DNA of 64,000 bases from positions 5,408,658 to 5,472,657 of the forward strand of contig OZ022583.1 in the NCBI GenBank assembly GCA_963669155.1. Direction: 5' to 3'. The notes below the pieces were generated by a model. The model was not told where the DNA came from and did not search any database. It saw only the letters and a list, made by a program, of their open reading frames with translations. Source of the stretch: Arbacia lixula (taxonomy: Eukaryota; Echinodermata; Echinoidea; Arbacioida; Arbaciidae). Made by a program: the position numbers and the translations under genes. Numbering within the stretch: position 1 is the stretch's first letter; the number at the start of each line of letters is the position of its first letter. Shown one piece after another: positions 33,501 through 45,200 of the stretch.

Positions 33501-35757
33501 TTGATATTTCTTATTGTATAGCTTATCTCGACAATCCTGTTAGCTGATCGTTTGACATGTATGAATTAGATTTAACCATCTTTGATACAAAAGTACCTCA
33601 TTAACATAAATGGTGGTCTATAGTACTTTATTTACATAAACAGTGGGCAAAAGTACCTGATAAGCATGAATAGCGGTCTACAGTACTTTTATTTGCATAA
33701 CGTTACGCAACGAGTGGAGGTCAGAGTGATACAGTCTTCGTTAGTTTGCGTGTTAACTCATTTGTGCGACCAATGTTGAAAAACCCATAGATTTAAGTGC
33801 ATTTATGTGCCGATTCGCGGAAATATGTTGCAATATATGCCATATTTTTATATCATCATAATAATCCAAGTGGCAGAATTACATACTTCATATGGCCACA
33901 TCCATTGCAATCACAGAGAGAAGATATGAAAAATATATGTGAATTAATGCACTGTTGCTCACAAAGGTTGGACACTTTTTTCGGAAATTTTTCGGAAACT
34001 GTTGGCAAGAAAATGAATCATAGAGCTGATGTATTTCAAAGGTTTTATTGGTAAACTTTTCTCCATCATAAAAATGCAAACTAATATAATAATCATTTTA
34101 TACCAACTGTTATGGTTCGACCGGAAATAGCATTCAGACGATGGAATCCTTTGCACAATATGCAATTTTTCAAGAAATGTTAGCCTTTATCAATTTTACA
34201 CGAGGCAAAAATATGCTGATATTTTCTTATCAACATGAAACACTATAATATAATGCAGTCACTTAATATCGAGTATGCCCCCCTCTGACACGGACCACAT
34301 GCCTGGTCATACTGTCCACAAGGTTGTTGATGCTCTCCTAGAGCAGTGTATCCCACTCTTCGGTCAGTGTCTGGGATAACTGCTGTAATGTATGAGGAAT
34401 AATGTTCCTCCCATTGATGGCTCGCCCAAGGCATCCCAGGCGCGTTCGATGGGTTCATATCAATGGAACAAGCATCTGCTGCACGTCCTCGGCGTCAAGA
34501 AATTCTCTCACCAGAAGCAACCTCTGTGGTCTCGCATTGTCGTCTTAGAGCTGGAAGATATTTCCATATACCCTTCTTGCACATGGAAGACATTGGGTCT
34601 CCAGGATGTCACGGTAGACCACGGCGTTGACGTTTCCTTCCGGAACAGTCAATGGCGTTTTTCCGCCATAGCCTTCACCTCCTTGAGCGGTGTCACGGAC
34701 ACAGTCATATCTGAGGTTCTCGCCACTTAATCACCGAACCCTCTGTCTGCCATCCTGACGGTCTAGGATGTAACGGCTTTCATCTGTAAAGACGACATTT
34801 CGCCAGTGCCCAAGCTGCCAACTCCTGTGCCTCCTAGCCCTTTGGAGTCGAGCAACTCTGACTGTGAGACGTGGACACTTGGTCATTCGTCTATTTCTGT
34901 ATCCCTGCTGAAGCAATTTCCTGTTCACAGTTTGTCGTGAAACGTTCATCCTGTCTAGATATTCTTCGGTGTCGTCCAGGAGATTTTTTGGCCTCACGTT
35001 ACCCTCATCTCGATATCATTTGAGGATTCTGGAGACAGAACTCTGAGCTATCCCAAGGGCATCCGCAATCTCGACTTGTGTCCATTGTTTCGAAGTGCAA
35101 GTACCCTCTGACGCATCAGAAGTGACATTGGGCCTAATATAGTGTGAGGAGACTCTTTGTCAAATTTGACGGAAAATGATTGAGCCAACACAGTAAATGA
35201 TGTCTTAACACACGTAGACTTTCCGGTAGAGAAGGACACTAAAATGACAGCAAAGAAAATGCCTTGCATTTCATAGCGCCAAAAAAAAAAAGACCGCGAC
35301 ACGTGGTGGGATGTTTTGCATGACTGACTTTTACTTTAGCAATACTAATTCATTATGTTATCGATGCACCTGGTAAAAAGTGGCTACTTAAGCATTTAGA
35401 TGAGATCTAAGAAAGAAATGCAACTATAACAAAAAAAATCCAACCTTTATGAGCAACAGTGTAAATGTCTTAGAAACATTGAACTATATAAATGTCAAAT
35501 TACTCTATACTGTCATCATTGGTACAACCCCAAATTTTCTCTTGTTTTCCTTTCAAACATTAGGGATGCTTTACGACTCAACAGGCTCGTATGACATCCC
35601 TTTCTACCTATGCGGGGCTTGCTTCTGGCTGGCAGCTGCCGTCGTTGGATTCGTTACCAAGTGCTCCTGCTGGAAAGAGGCGCCAAATGTGGACCCAGAA
35701 ATCCCTAGCGCAGACTATACTTTCGTTGAAACAAGCGAAAGGAACACACCAGAATGA
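26340..35757 (+). CDS. Monocarboxylate transporter-like protein (SLC16 family), gene span of exons 1b-4
   Basis: Exons 26340-26571, 31103-31243, 32486-33325 and 35564-35757 join in one frame (all introns in phase 1) to 468 residues, the usual MCT length. The family moves monocarboxylates or related solutes across membranes, often with protons. The N-terminal signature is D20-RGWSW25. The second signature, YFEKRIGLANGVTYSGMGVG, starts at Y142 at the end of TM4. TM8 carries GISSFLGR with R310, equivalent to the arginine needed for transport in vertebrate MCT1. A charged loop (about 215-255) separates the two six-helix halves. The C-terminus is short and hydrophilic. The exact substrate cannot be read; MCT12/MCT9-like orphan members are equally possible. 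Confidence 0.93.
26980..27125. repeat. GA-rich microsatellite in intron 1
   Basis: Imperfect then pure GA repeat; longer than the copy 1 equivalent. Confidence 0.9.
27130..27900 (+). pseudogene. LINE C-terminal and 3'-UTR fragment with (AT)n microsatellite, copy 2
   Basis: An (AT)n run spans about 27508-27542. From about 27570 the sequence encodes FYGERAFGTIAARLWNSIPL and NAPSVDSFKRALKIFM then a stop. This is the tail of a CR1/L2-type LINE protein. A 3' UTR follows with the typical end GTAAAGCGCATAGAAATTG and TTATATAAACG. About 27133-27640 is absent from copy 1. Confidence 0.82.
28440..28740 (-). pseudogene. LINE endonuclease fragment, copy 2
   Basis: Equivalent to 17926-18216; an extra T near 28550 shifts the frame. 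Confidence 0.75.
28990..29420. repeat. Dispersed repeat family R, copy C, plus left half of the foldback
   Basis: Family R sequence continues into the left arm of the 1791-2191 palindrome (CTTATAGATCATCTGAAGCG, TATCAACCATGTTG) and stops there, so this copy has only half of the palindrome. Confidence 0.7.
29421..31102. other. Remainder of transporter intron 1
   Basis: Contains CA/CG-rich sequence at about 29570-29660 and otherwise AT-rich unique-looking DNA. No further exon was recognised. A poly-C run (31084-31097) forms the polypyrimidine tract of the exon 2 acceptor (CCCCTGCAG). Confidence 0.6.
31103..31243 (+). CDS. SLC16-like transporter, exon 2
   Basis: Encodes residues 78-124: the end of TM2 (ALLSGALCRRWGCR), TM3 (HVMMIGGMMSTISTFLVSF) and the start of TM4 (LWHMYIFAVVSG). 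The R-R-W-G-C-R linker between TM2 and TM3 is the usual cytosolic turn of this family. Acceptor TGCAG|CC, donor G|GTAAAT. Confidence 0.92.
31244..32485. other. Transporter intron 2
   Basis: AT-rich with no recognised element. The open frame running into exon 3 from 32332 is intronic up to the acceptor TTGGCAG at 32485. Confidence 0.7.
32486..33325 (+). CDS. SLC16-like transporter, exon 3
   Basis: Encodes residues 125 to about 405: TM4 end, TM5, TM6, the central loop and TM7-TM11. The second MCT signature starts at Y142 (YFEKRIGLANG). The loop (QPEESGESREVPDEA) is acidic. TM8 has GISSFLGRALHG with R310. GC content is clearly higher than the introns. The donor is atg G|GTGCGT; the frame runs on into intron 3 to 33423, so unspliced RNA would give a truncated product. 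Confidence 0.94.
33326..33949. repeat. Start of intron 3 with a tandemly duplicated 60-bp phrase
   Basis: AAAAGTACCTCATTAACATA at about 33590 and AAAAGTACCTGATAAGCATG at 33650 begin two similar units of about 60 bp, each ending CAGTACTTTATTT-like. Confidence 0.65.
33950..35461 (-). mobile_element. Tc1/mariner-like transposon in transporter intron 3
   Basis: The ends are inverted: CACTGTTGCTCACAAAGGTT at 33950 and the reverse complement of CACTGTTGCTCATAAAGGTT ending at 35461. A TA follows the right end; the left equivalent appears mutated to TG. Length is about 1.5 kb, normal for Tc1-like elements. The transposase inside (minus strand) is decayed. The element ends about 100 bp before the exon 4 acceptor. 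Confidence 0.87.
34250..35130 (-). pseudogene. Decayed Tc1-like transposase
   Basis: Minus-strand pieces in order: a degenerate N-terminal helix-turn-helix (RVLALRNNGHKS), SRQTVNRKLLQQGYR with RMTKCPRLTVR, the first catalytic aspartate block VVFTDESRYIL (near 34790), then DDNARPQR (near 34545) for the second catalytic aspartate, and a weak MNP block near 34450. Several stops and frameshifts interrupt it and the second DNA-binding motif is partly deleted, so no active enzyme is expected. Confidence 0.85.
35564..35757 (+). CDS. SLC16-like transporter, exon 4 (C-terminus)
   Basis: Completes the codon split with exon 3 (G|GG) and encodes about 64 residues to the stop TGA at 35755. It starts GMLYDSTGSYDIPFYLCGA, continues with TM12 (FWLAAAVVGFVTK) and a short polar tail ending SERNTPE. 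The Y-D-x-T-G-S-Y-D phrase before TM12 is typical of MCT proteins. Confidence 0.93.
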
Positions 35758-35835
35758 TATAGCATTTATTCATACTCGGCTGGAACAGATTTTGAGCAAG
35801 CTTTAGATATATATGTGTATATTTCATTTTATGTT

Positions 35836-35841
35836 AATAAA
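35836..35841 (+). terminator. Polyadenylation signal of the transporter
   Basis: AATAAA lies 79 bases after the stop codon. A second ATGAATAAAACA near 35982 is a weaker or alternative site. Confidence 0.75.
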
Positions 35842-38800
35842 ATAGCGGAAGACGACTCAGTATTGATAGTAGTAAGTGAAATGAGTAGAAGCGCTACTCA
35901 GACGTATTTTTTAGTCTCTATCCTACATGTCCTAACCCGAAATTAAGCGCATTGCCTTCATCAAGGTAGTCGCTATAAAAATGAATAAAACATGTTTACC
36001 AAATTATGGCATATAAGCGTTAAAGTCAAGAATGTAGACTTCATTTCTTTATTGTCTGGTAAAGTATGATACAAAAGGTTGGTCGGGACGCCGCGCGCCG
36101 GGACAGATGAGCAGAATACGGGACGATTCCGGGAAATCAGGGACGTCTGGTCACCTTGTCTCTTATTGATATTTATAACGTTTCTGGCTATTGCCCAAAG
36201 CTGTGTGACAGAAATAGTGACAGAAGAAGTACTTCAAAAAACAACACACGTTTACAGGTTACAGTTTTGCTCAGAATAGGAAACGTTTAATAATACAGAG
36301 CCCATCTACCTTCACCTAAAAATTCTAATAAATACGATATTTTAAAATAAATGATAGTTGTCAACATTTTCATGACAATATATATGAAGCAAAAAATGCA
36401 GACATGAAAATCATTCTTCAGATGTTAAATTAATGCATATGACACATACTTCACATGCTGGATTTTATTTTTTATAGATATGGACAGATAATTAGCAAAT
36501 TAATTTCTTTTGCTAATTTTGTCGTATTAAAGAGACTGGGATGAGATGTTCATCCAAAGTCGTTACTTCATTCTCTCTATCTGTTTAATATATATACAGT
36601 GTATAATGTTTCACTTAACTCACTATGGGATAGATGCCTTTTTGCAACAATGCATTACAAAAAATGGTCACATATTCTCTTCTCTCCTTGATGCGTTGTT
36701 ATCTTAGTGCTGGTCAAAATGTACATGTTTGTGCATTGTGAATACACTCACATATTAAACGTAAAATAGAGGGGCCTCAACATATTTTAGCTCCTGGACA
36801 CAGACTGATGAGCTGGAACAGGAAATATGAGTGATTGCGGAACACGCGTGACTCTAACACCGGTATTGGTATTTCCGTTGTTCCTTTAGTTTGACCATAT
36901 ATTCAGAGTGGACAATGGTGCTTATACAGGAAGATACAGAGGTAGTATTAATTTCGCAACAACAGCTATGCTATTGAAAATGTTAATTCAATTCATCATG
37001 TTTATGTCTGATGTATAACGGTGTACATTGTACGTATCGAATGTAGATCACGTACACTTTGCCCCGCCTCCCTTACAGAAGGAGGAGGAGGAGGAGGAGA
37101 TTTGTTACACATATTTGAGATTGTTTCCCCTGTAAATTCTCCTTTGTGTCTACATAGTTTTTGACCAAAAATGCAATGTATAAACAAAATTTGCTACGAT
37201 AAATATAAGAATCGTACGAGAGGCAATCTATATATTACAGAGGAGGCATACAATATCCCCAATTACACATTTTTATTTATTTGATTGTAAAGCCTCCTTT
37301 AAAAACACGATAACCACACGAAGTGAGTCGAACAAATTTTGAAGAGAGAACAAATATCAAAAGTGTTTAGCGCACTTGGTAATGTTTCTGAAACTAAACA
37401 ACAGAATCACATGTCCAAAATTTAAAAGATTGCAATTTTGCTACAGCATGTATGACCTTGTTAAGGGCTACTGGTATGCTGTTGCCCTTAGTGGTGAACC
37501 CATGTCACAACTGCTTCAAAAACATGCAAATTATATTTTCCAACACAGAAATATAATGATTTGCTTTCCCTTGAACCCTCAGTCCCACTGCGGGGATTGC
37601 ATTTTTTTTTTTAGGTGAACAACACCGATCTGACGCTCATAGTACAATCTGCCTAGACGTTCTTATGCTTTGTTGATCTGTCTTACTCTGGAAATCTTTC
37701 ATGGCGTAATTGAATCGTTTTTGTTGCCGTTTTTTTCGAAGGATCACTAGTTACGATGAGACTTTGACTTCATTTCAATAATTTTGTTTGCCTCTTCTCA
37801 TACGTACGGTAAAAGCAACAAAATCACAAATAAATTGTAAGCAGTGGATATTTTAGGTAGGTAAAAACTGACGAACATATATGTTGATAGTATCTTCCAC
37901 ATGCAAGGAGACAAACAGTGGTCATGATGGTTTAATCTTTATATTTCATGACGTTAATACGACGGAAAAAACATTTTGTTTTGAAAGTTCATGCAAACCA
38001 AACCGAACCAAACCAAACACTACGAATTCGGCAATAGGCCTCAAAAGTCAAGTAAAACCAAAAAATATGTTTGAGAAATGAATAAAGACTGAGTAAAACT
38101 GAGTATTATGCGTATGCTTCCTTTATATCAAACGTTCCTAAAAAACAACGAATATTTATCAAAGCGAATTATTAAGGATAATTGTCATGCCTTCTCAATA
38201 GATATTTCTTTTCGATCATTTGTTTTCGATGACTGTTGTGGAATGTGCAGTATTTCAGAATATAGGGCAATGTCACAAATGAAATTTTGCAAATGCATTG
38301 TTTTCAACATCAAAGGCTCCACTTCCTTTGACGATGCGATATGTTTTTCATTAGTGTCAACGTGACAATGAAAGCATGCATCGACGCATCATCATTCAAA
38401 CTGAAACACAACCATTTGCAACGTTTCCTGTATTCCGTGGTTACGTAAGCATTACAAATACATGTGATACATCATCGTTAAGACATATAATTAAGCTGTC
38501 TTATCATACTACATACAGTGTACGATAATAAAGCAACTCAATATATATGACCCCTCGAACCTGACATGCAGAAATGTTTTGAGGGGTTTAGTAAGAACGT
38601 ATGCTGTAAAAATTGGGATTAATGTTCAGATTACATATTGGATAACGCGACTTTCTCAGTTACTACAGTAAATATATCATGTATAACTATTGTTTTCAAT
38701 GTGAGTGCATTAAATATTAACTTATGTAAAAGTATGCAAACTATGTACGTGACACATTTTGATGACATTGGTCTATCGAATTTGCTTAATAGTAATTATT

Positions 38801-38860
38801 TGTTGGCCCTCTTTATAGCAATTTGACGGGTTGAAAATCAAATTGGTGTGCGGGATGTGC
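35842..38860. other. Convergent intergenic spacer
   Basis: Lies between the 3' ends of the transporter (plus) and the mucin (minus). It is AT-rich with a GGA microsatellite at about 37080-37101. No exon, RNA gene or mobile element was recognised. Frames up to about 85 residues have no motif. Confidence 0.6.
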
Positions 38861-38866
38861 TTTATT
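38861..38866 (-). terminator. Polyadenylation signal of the mucin gene
   Basis: On the minus strand this is AATAAA, 113 bases after the mucin stop codon (38980-38982). Confidence 0.7.
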
Positions 38867-38979
38867 TTTATAATTTCTCGGCCCTTGTTAGCAATCTGAC
38901 GGACTCAAAATAACATTTGGATGAAATTAGTTTTTCGAAAATTTGTTTCATTGTGATAATTTGTGGACGTATCCAAAAT

Positions 38980-39287
38980 CTACGTGTAGATTATGCACTC
39001 CGTGCATCCGCACAAGACTGGTTCGTAGTAAGCTCTAGAATCTCTTCTCCCTTGTCCACACTCCACCTCCTCCCAGTGTTTCCTGGTGGCCAGTACTTGG
39101 CAGCATCGGCAGTCGTCCACGGCCATGCTCATGGTGCTTTCGCACCATCCCGTACACCGGCTGACTAGCACGGGTTTGGCTGTGACACATTCGTCGATCT
39201 GGAGAAACTCATAGGTGGAGTTCAATTCGCAGCCAGGGACTTCTACCTTGATGGGTGTCGGTGAGGACACGGGCTCTTCCGCAGGAA
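38980..39287 (-). CDS. Mucin exon 19: C-terminal cystine knot and stop
   Basis: Encodes a short P/S linker (VPAEEPVSSPTPIKVEVPGC) and then a CTCK domain. Cysteines fall at GCELN, DECV, SRCTGWC, DDCRCC, VECG and LCGCTEC, ending IIYT and TAG. The paired R-C-T-G-W-C and C-R-C-C patterns are the knot signature of VWF and mucins, which forms tail-to-tail disulfide dimers in the ER. The acceptor is ACAACAG|TT. Confidence 0.93.
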
Positions 39288-42200
39288 CTGTTGTCAAAAT
39301 ATGGTCGTGTTTGAAACAATGTTGGACGGTCAACGTTTCAAAGCTTTGGGTATTATTACATTTGAAGGACAGATTTTCGAAGGCGGTCGGGTCCTATTAT
39401 TGACGTGTGTATTATTTTGAACTCGTTTATGACTAAAGCCTTTTACAAGCAAACACAATCATTATTTTGGCGGTCAAACCCTGTTTGTTTGTTTTGACCT
39501 TTACACCATGGAAACGAAAAGTACTACAGTGTATAATGATTGAAAAAACATCAAACTACAACTCAGAACAAAAGTGGGAGTTCAATATTTCCACTTCATG
39601 TACATAATTTTAACGAGTAGGCGTAATGGTCACCTTTTACCGCCCTTTTTCAAGGGTAATATACGGCTAGGTTCATTAAGTGAAGAAATGTATGCCTTTT
39701 AATTGATGCATTTTGCATAAACCCTAACATCTCTCAAAATATAGCGATCGCTTTTATTTCGCTTCAAGTCAGTTTCCAGCTCAATTATTATTATTATTAT
39801 TATTTTTTTTTTTTTTTTTTTTTTTTGGGGGGGGGGGGGGAGAGTTCTGATACAGTATCCTCTTCCATTTTCTTCCAGTTGTTTTTTTTTTTTTTTTTAC
39901 AAAATGTATCTGTTTGAACTGCAAAAATGCCACCTACTCTGTTACATGGCATGTATTGTATAGATTGACAATAACATTAATGAATAAATAAATGGATGAA
40001 ATTATTGCTACAAAATTAGGCACATACGTCACTGTGACTTGTTTGCATAAGCAGATTATTTTCGATTGTGATCAAAATCTATTCATGATTAATCAATTCT
40101 TCAAATTTACGCCCATATTTCTTATTTCCCCCTTTAAATCACCTCTATGATGGATACGAGGTAATCATTTCAGACGTGCAGTTTCTTTGATAAGAAATTT
40201 GCAATAGCCACGTTTTCTCATTTGTATCTCTTTGTTATTTTTCTGTTGGTTTTCATTTTTTTAATTACACACCAATATTGAGCTATGAAAAGACCCAAAT
40301 CAATTAATTGAAATGCCCCCTCCCCTGGCCTGATTGGGGTAGATATTGATACATGATAATAATGTATTTTTTTAACAAGTACAAATTTTTGCTGGTATGT
40401 GATCTCGCAACACTGATATAAGTAAAATGACTATTGAGCTTACCACACGTTGGGCAGCAATCTGCGCTCAATTCCAGAGTTCCCTGTAGTTCATGTGAAT
40501 AAGGATCATGTGAAAATAAACTGTACAATATACAACATACAGTATAGTGTCTCATGGTAATGCACCTTATATCAAATAAGTAATGAATACGAAAGAATTG
40601 TGTCCAGTTTAACACGTTTACCTATCAAGATTTTATCACAATTCTGTTAGGTATAAACTTCCTCATTTAAAAACAAGGAACATAATATTCATGAAAGGTA
40701 TATACATGTATTGATACTGATACTGGTAGTGCTACTGCTGTAATTACTTTGTTATTTGTTATACATATTGAATGGTGTATTTGAATGACTTCGCAGCGGA
40801 TAAACTTCAAATAAATGAGTCAAGGTACATTCTCGTGGAACCACTTTAGCCGCTGCCATTCACCTCCAGCACTTTGACGCGACGGTATACCGCTGCAAAG
40901 TCTGAAAATCCTCCGCCCAGCAATTGATGAACGCCAAGGCGATTTGACCTCCGTAAGAGGCGAGAATACGTGTCAGGGTACTAACAGATGTGGCAGTATG
41001 GCAGGCGGCAAAAGCGAACGGTCTCCATGGGAGACAGAAAGATTGATAAAAGCTGTTGAAAGTGCATGTAGCATTTTTCACCAGCCAATGGTAACATAAG
41101 TACGCATCCTTACGTTGCAGTCACGTGCTGGGCAGTCCGTGTCAGGTATGACGACACCGTCAGTTGCACTACAGTACCCTTCGAGGCATGGACTGATATA
41201 GAAAGTGTCACCAGGCTGTAGTTTATGGGAGGAAAAATATCACCATGACAAACAAACATACCAATCAAATGAAGCATCCATATTGTGCGGGGCGACAGGG
41301 ATGCCAAAGAGAAGGATTGTTTGTACAATGTATCTGTATGATTATTATCGTGTAACAGTGCACTATGTCACATATATACGTGTACAATCGGAAATGAAAT
41401 GGAGAAGTGAATACATGTACAGTTGTAATTGAATCTTTTTTTGTGTATTACCTCATGAAAAATTCAAAAGGACACACAAAACTTGTGATATCATCATAAA
41501 TGGCTGTAGTACTGCTCAACTCGGCGTCATGGTAGAGCTAGCATACCGAGTGGTACAGAAAAAAGTACAATATAGATTTGAAAAAGTAACAACTACACAA
41601 CAACTTGAAAAACTACAGACGGGATAATGTACGGGGTTAACATAAATGGAAAATATCTAAAATTATATATGCGTGATAATTTTGATATTTAATGGTACGT
41701 AAATGAAAAACAAACGAACGACCTCAAAATGGCTTCACTCCTCTCATTTGAAACATTTTGTAGAGGGATTGTACGTGACTTTTAAACGTATCCTGACTGA
41801 CGTGATAATCAATTGTTGTATTGTCCACATATTCAGAGAAAGAGAGAGACAGAGAGAGAGAGAGATACAAAATTAAAATACCTTGTACACTTCACCGTTT
41901 ACTCGGCAAACAACGGGTGGCGATGTAGGTGGCGTGGTGGTTGGTGGAATGGTTTGTTGTTCAGTTGATGGAGGATGAGAGGAGAGAGGTGGAGTAGATG
42001 GAGGCTTGAAAGTGGAAGGGGATGGTGGTTGAGGGGATGGTGGAGGAGATGGCGGTTGAGGGGATGGTGGTTGGGTAGAAGGTGGAGGGGATGGTGGTTG
42101 AGTAGAAGGTGGTTGAGGGGATGGTGGTTGGGTAGAAGGTGGAGGAGATGGAGGTTGAGGGGATGGTGGTTGGGTAGAAGGTGGAGGAGATGACGGTTGA

Positions 42201-45200
42201 GGGGATGGTGGCTGGGTAGAAGGTGGAGGAGATGACGGTTGAGGGGATGGTGGTTGGGTAGAAGGTGGAGGAGATGGCGGTTGAGGGGATGGTGGCTGGG
42301 TAGAAGGTGGAGGGGATGGTGGTTGAGTGGATGGTGGTTGAGTGGATGGAGGTTGAGGGGATGGAGGTTGAGTGGATGGAGGTTGGGTGGATGGAGGTTG
42401 GGTGGATGGAGGTTGGGTGGATGGAGGTTGAGTGGATGGTGGTTGAGTTGATGGAGGTTGAGTGGATGGAGGTTGGGTGGATGGAGGTTGGGTGGATGGA
42501 GGTTGGGTGGATGGAGGTTGGGTGGATGGAGGTTGGGTGGATGGAGGTTGAGTGGATGGAGGTTGAGTGGATGGAGGTTGAGTGGATGGAGGTTGAGTGG
42601 ATGGAGGTTGGGTGGATGGAGGTTGAGTGGATGGAGGTTGAGTGGATGGAGGTTGAGTGGATGGGGGTTGAGTGGATGGAGGTTGAGTGGATGGAGGTTG
42701 GGTGGAGGGAGGTTGAGTGGAGGGAAGTTGAGTGAATGGAGGTTGAGTGGATGGAGGTTGAGTGGATGGAGGTTGAGTGGAGGGGGGTTGAGTGGAGGGA
42801 TGTTGAGTGGAGGGGGGTTGAGTGGAGGGATGTTGAGTGGATGGAGGTTGAGTGGATGGAGGTTGAGTGGATGGAGGTTGAGTGGAGGGGGGTTGAGTGG
42901 AGGGATGTTGAGTGGATGGAGGTTGAGTGGATGGAGGTTGGGTGGATGGAGGTTGAGTGGATAGAGGTTGAGTGGATGGAGGTTGAGTGGATGGATGTTG
43001 AGTGGATGGAGGTTGAGTAGATGGAGGTTGAGTGGATGGAGGTTGAGTAGATGGAGGTTGAGTGGATGGAGGTTGAGTGGTTGGAAGTTCGGTAGAAGGA
43101 GGCAAACCGGAAGTTGGTTGAGTGGATTGCGGTTGGGTAGAATAAGGTTGAGTAGTTGGAGGTTGAGTGGATGGACGCTGATATTTTCGAGGTTGTGTTT
43201 GAGGTTCAGTAGTTATAGGTTGGAAAGAAGGAAGATGTTGAGTAGATGAAGGATGGGTGGATGGAGGTAGAGTGAATGGAGGTTGAGTGGATGGAGGTTG
43301 GGTGGATGGAGGTTGGGTGGAAGGAGGTTGAGTGGATGGAGGTTGAGTGGATGGAGGTTGAGTGGATGGAGGTCGGGTGGATGGAGGTTGGGTGGATGGA
43401 GGTTGAGTAGATGGAGGTTGAGTGGAGGGAAGTTGAGTGGAGGGGGGTTGAGTGGATGGAGGTTGAGTAGATGGAGGTTGAGTGGATGGAGGTTGAGTGG
43501 ATGGAGGTTGAGTAGATGGAGATTGAGTGGATGGAGGTTGGGTGGATGGAGGTTGAGTGGATGGGGGTTGAGTGGATGGAGGTTGAGTAGATGGAGGTTG
43601 AGGAGATGAAGGTTGGGTGGATGGAGGTTGAGTGGATGGAGGTTGGGTGGATGGAGGTTGAGTGGATGGAGGTTGAGTGGATGGAGGTTGAGTGGATGGA
43701 GGTTGAGTGGATGGAGGTTGGGTGGATGGTGGTTGGGTGGATAGAGGTTGAGTGGATGGAGGTTGAGTGGATGGAGGTTGAGTGGATGGAGGTTGGGTGG
43801 AAGGTGGTTGGGTGGATGGAGGTTGGGTGGATGGTGGTTGGGTGGATGGAGGTTGAGTGGATGGAGGTTGGGTGGAAGGTGGTTGGGTGGATGGAGGTTG
43901 GGTGGATGGAGGTTGGGTGGATGGAGGTTGGGTGGACGGAGGTTGGGTGGATGGTGGTTGGGTGGATGGAGGTTGAGTGGAGGGAGGTTGAGTGGATGGA
44001 GGTTGAGTGGATGGTGGTTGGGTGGATGGAGGTTGAGTGGAGGGAGGTTGAGTGGATGGAGGTTGGGTGGAAGGTGGTTGAGTGGATGGAGGTTGAAGGG
44101 ATGGAGGTTGGGTGGAAGGTGGTTGAGTTGAAGGAGGTTGGGTGGATGGAGGTTGAGTGGATAAAGGTTGAGTTGACGGAGGTTGAGTGGATGGAGGTTG
44201 GGTGGATGGTGGTTTAGTTGAAGGAGGTTGGGTGGATGGAGGTTGAGTAGATGGTGGTTGGGTGGATGGAGGTTGGGTGGATGGAGGTTGGGTGGATGGA
44301 GGTTGAGTGGATGGAGGTTGGGTGGACGGAGGTTTAGTTGAAGGAGGTTGGGTGGATGGAGGTTGAGTAGATGGTGGTTGGGTGGATGGAGGTTGGGTGG
44401 ATGGAGGTTGGGTGGATGGAGGTTGAGTGGATGGAGGTTGAGTGGATGGAGGTTGAGTGGATGGAGGTTGAGTGGATGGAGGTTGGGTGGATGGTGGTTG
44501 GGTGGATGGAGGTTGGGTGGAAGGTGGTTGGGTGGATGGAGGTTGGGTGGATGGAGGTTGGGTGGATGGTGGTTGGGTGGATGGAGGTTGAGTGGAGGGA
44601 GGTTGAGTGGATGGAGGTTGAGTGGATGGTGGTTGGGTGGATGGAGGTTGAGTGGAGGGAGGTTGGGTGGATGGAGGTTGGGTGGATGGAGGTTGGGTGG
44701 ATGGAGGTTGGGTGGATGGAGGTTGAGTGGATGGAGGTTGGGTGGATGGAGGTTGGGTGGATGGAGGTTGGGTGGATGGAGGTTGAGTGGATGGAGGTTG
44801 GGTGGATGGAGGTTGAGTGGATGGAGGTTGAGTAGACGGAGGTTGAGTGGAAGGTGGTTGGGTGGATGGAGGTTGAGTGGATGGAGGTTGAGTAGACGGA
44901 GGTTGAGTAGAAGGAGGTTGGGTGGATGGAGGTTGGGTGGATGGAGGTTGAGGAGATGAAGGTTGGGTGGATGGAGGTTGAGTGGATGGAGGTTGGGTGG
45001 AAGGTGGTTGGGTGGATGGAGGTTGAGTGGATGGAGGTTGAGTGGATGGAGGTTGGGTGGATGGAGGTTGTTTGGATGGAGGTTGGGTGGATGGTGGTTG
45101 GGTGGAAGGTGGTTGGGTGGATGGAGGTTGAGTGGATGGGGGTTGAGTGGATGGAGGTTGGGTGGAAGGTGGTTGGGTGGACGGAGGTTGAGTGGATGGT

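Noticed and set aside
37376-37618. 80-residue plus-strand frame in the convergent spacer
   Set aside because: There is no recognisable motif, no conserved copy to compare, and it ends in a T run. A chance ORF is the simplest reading.
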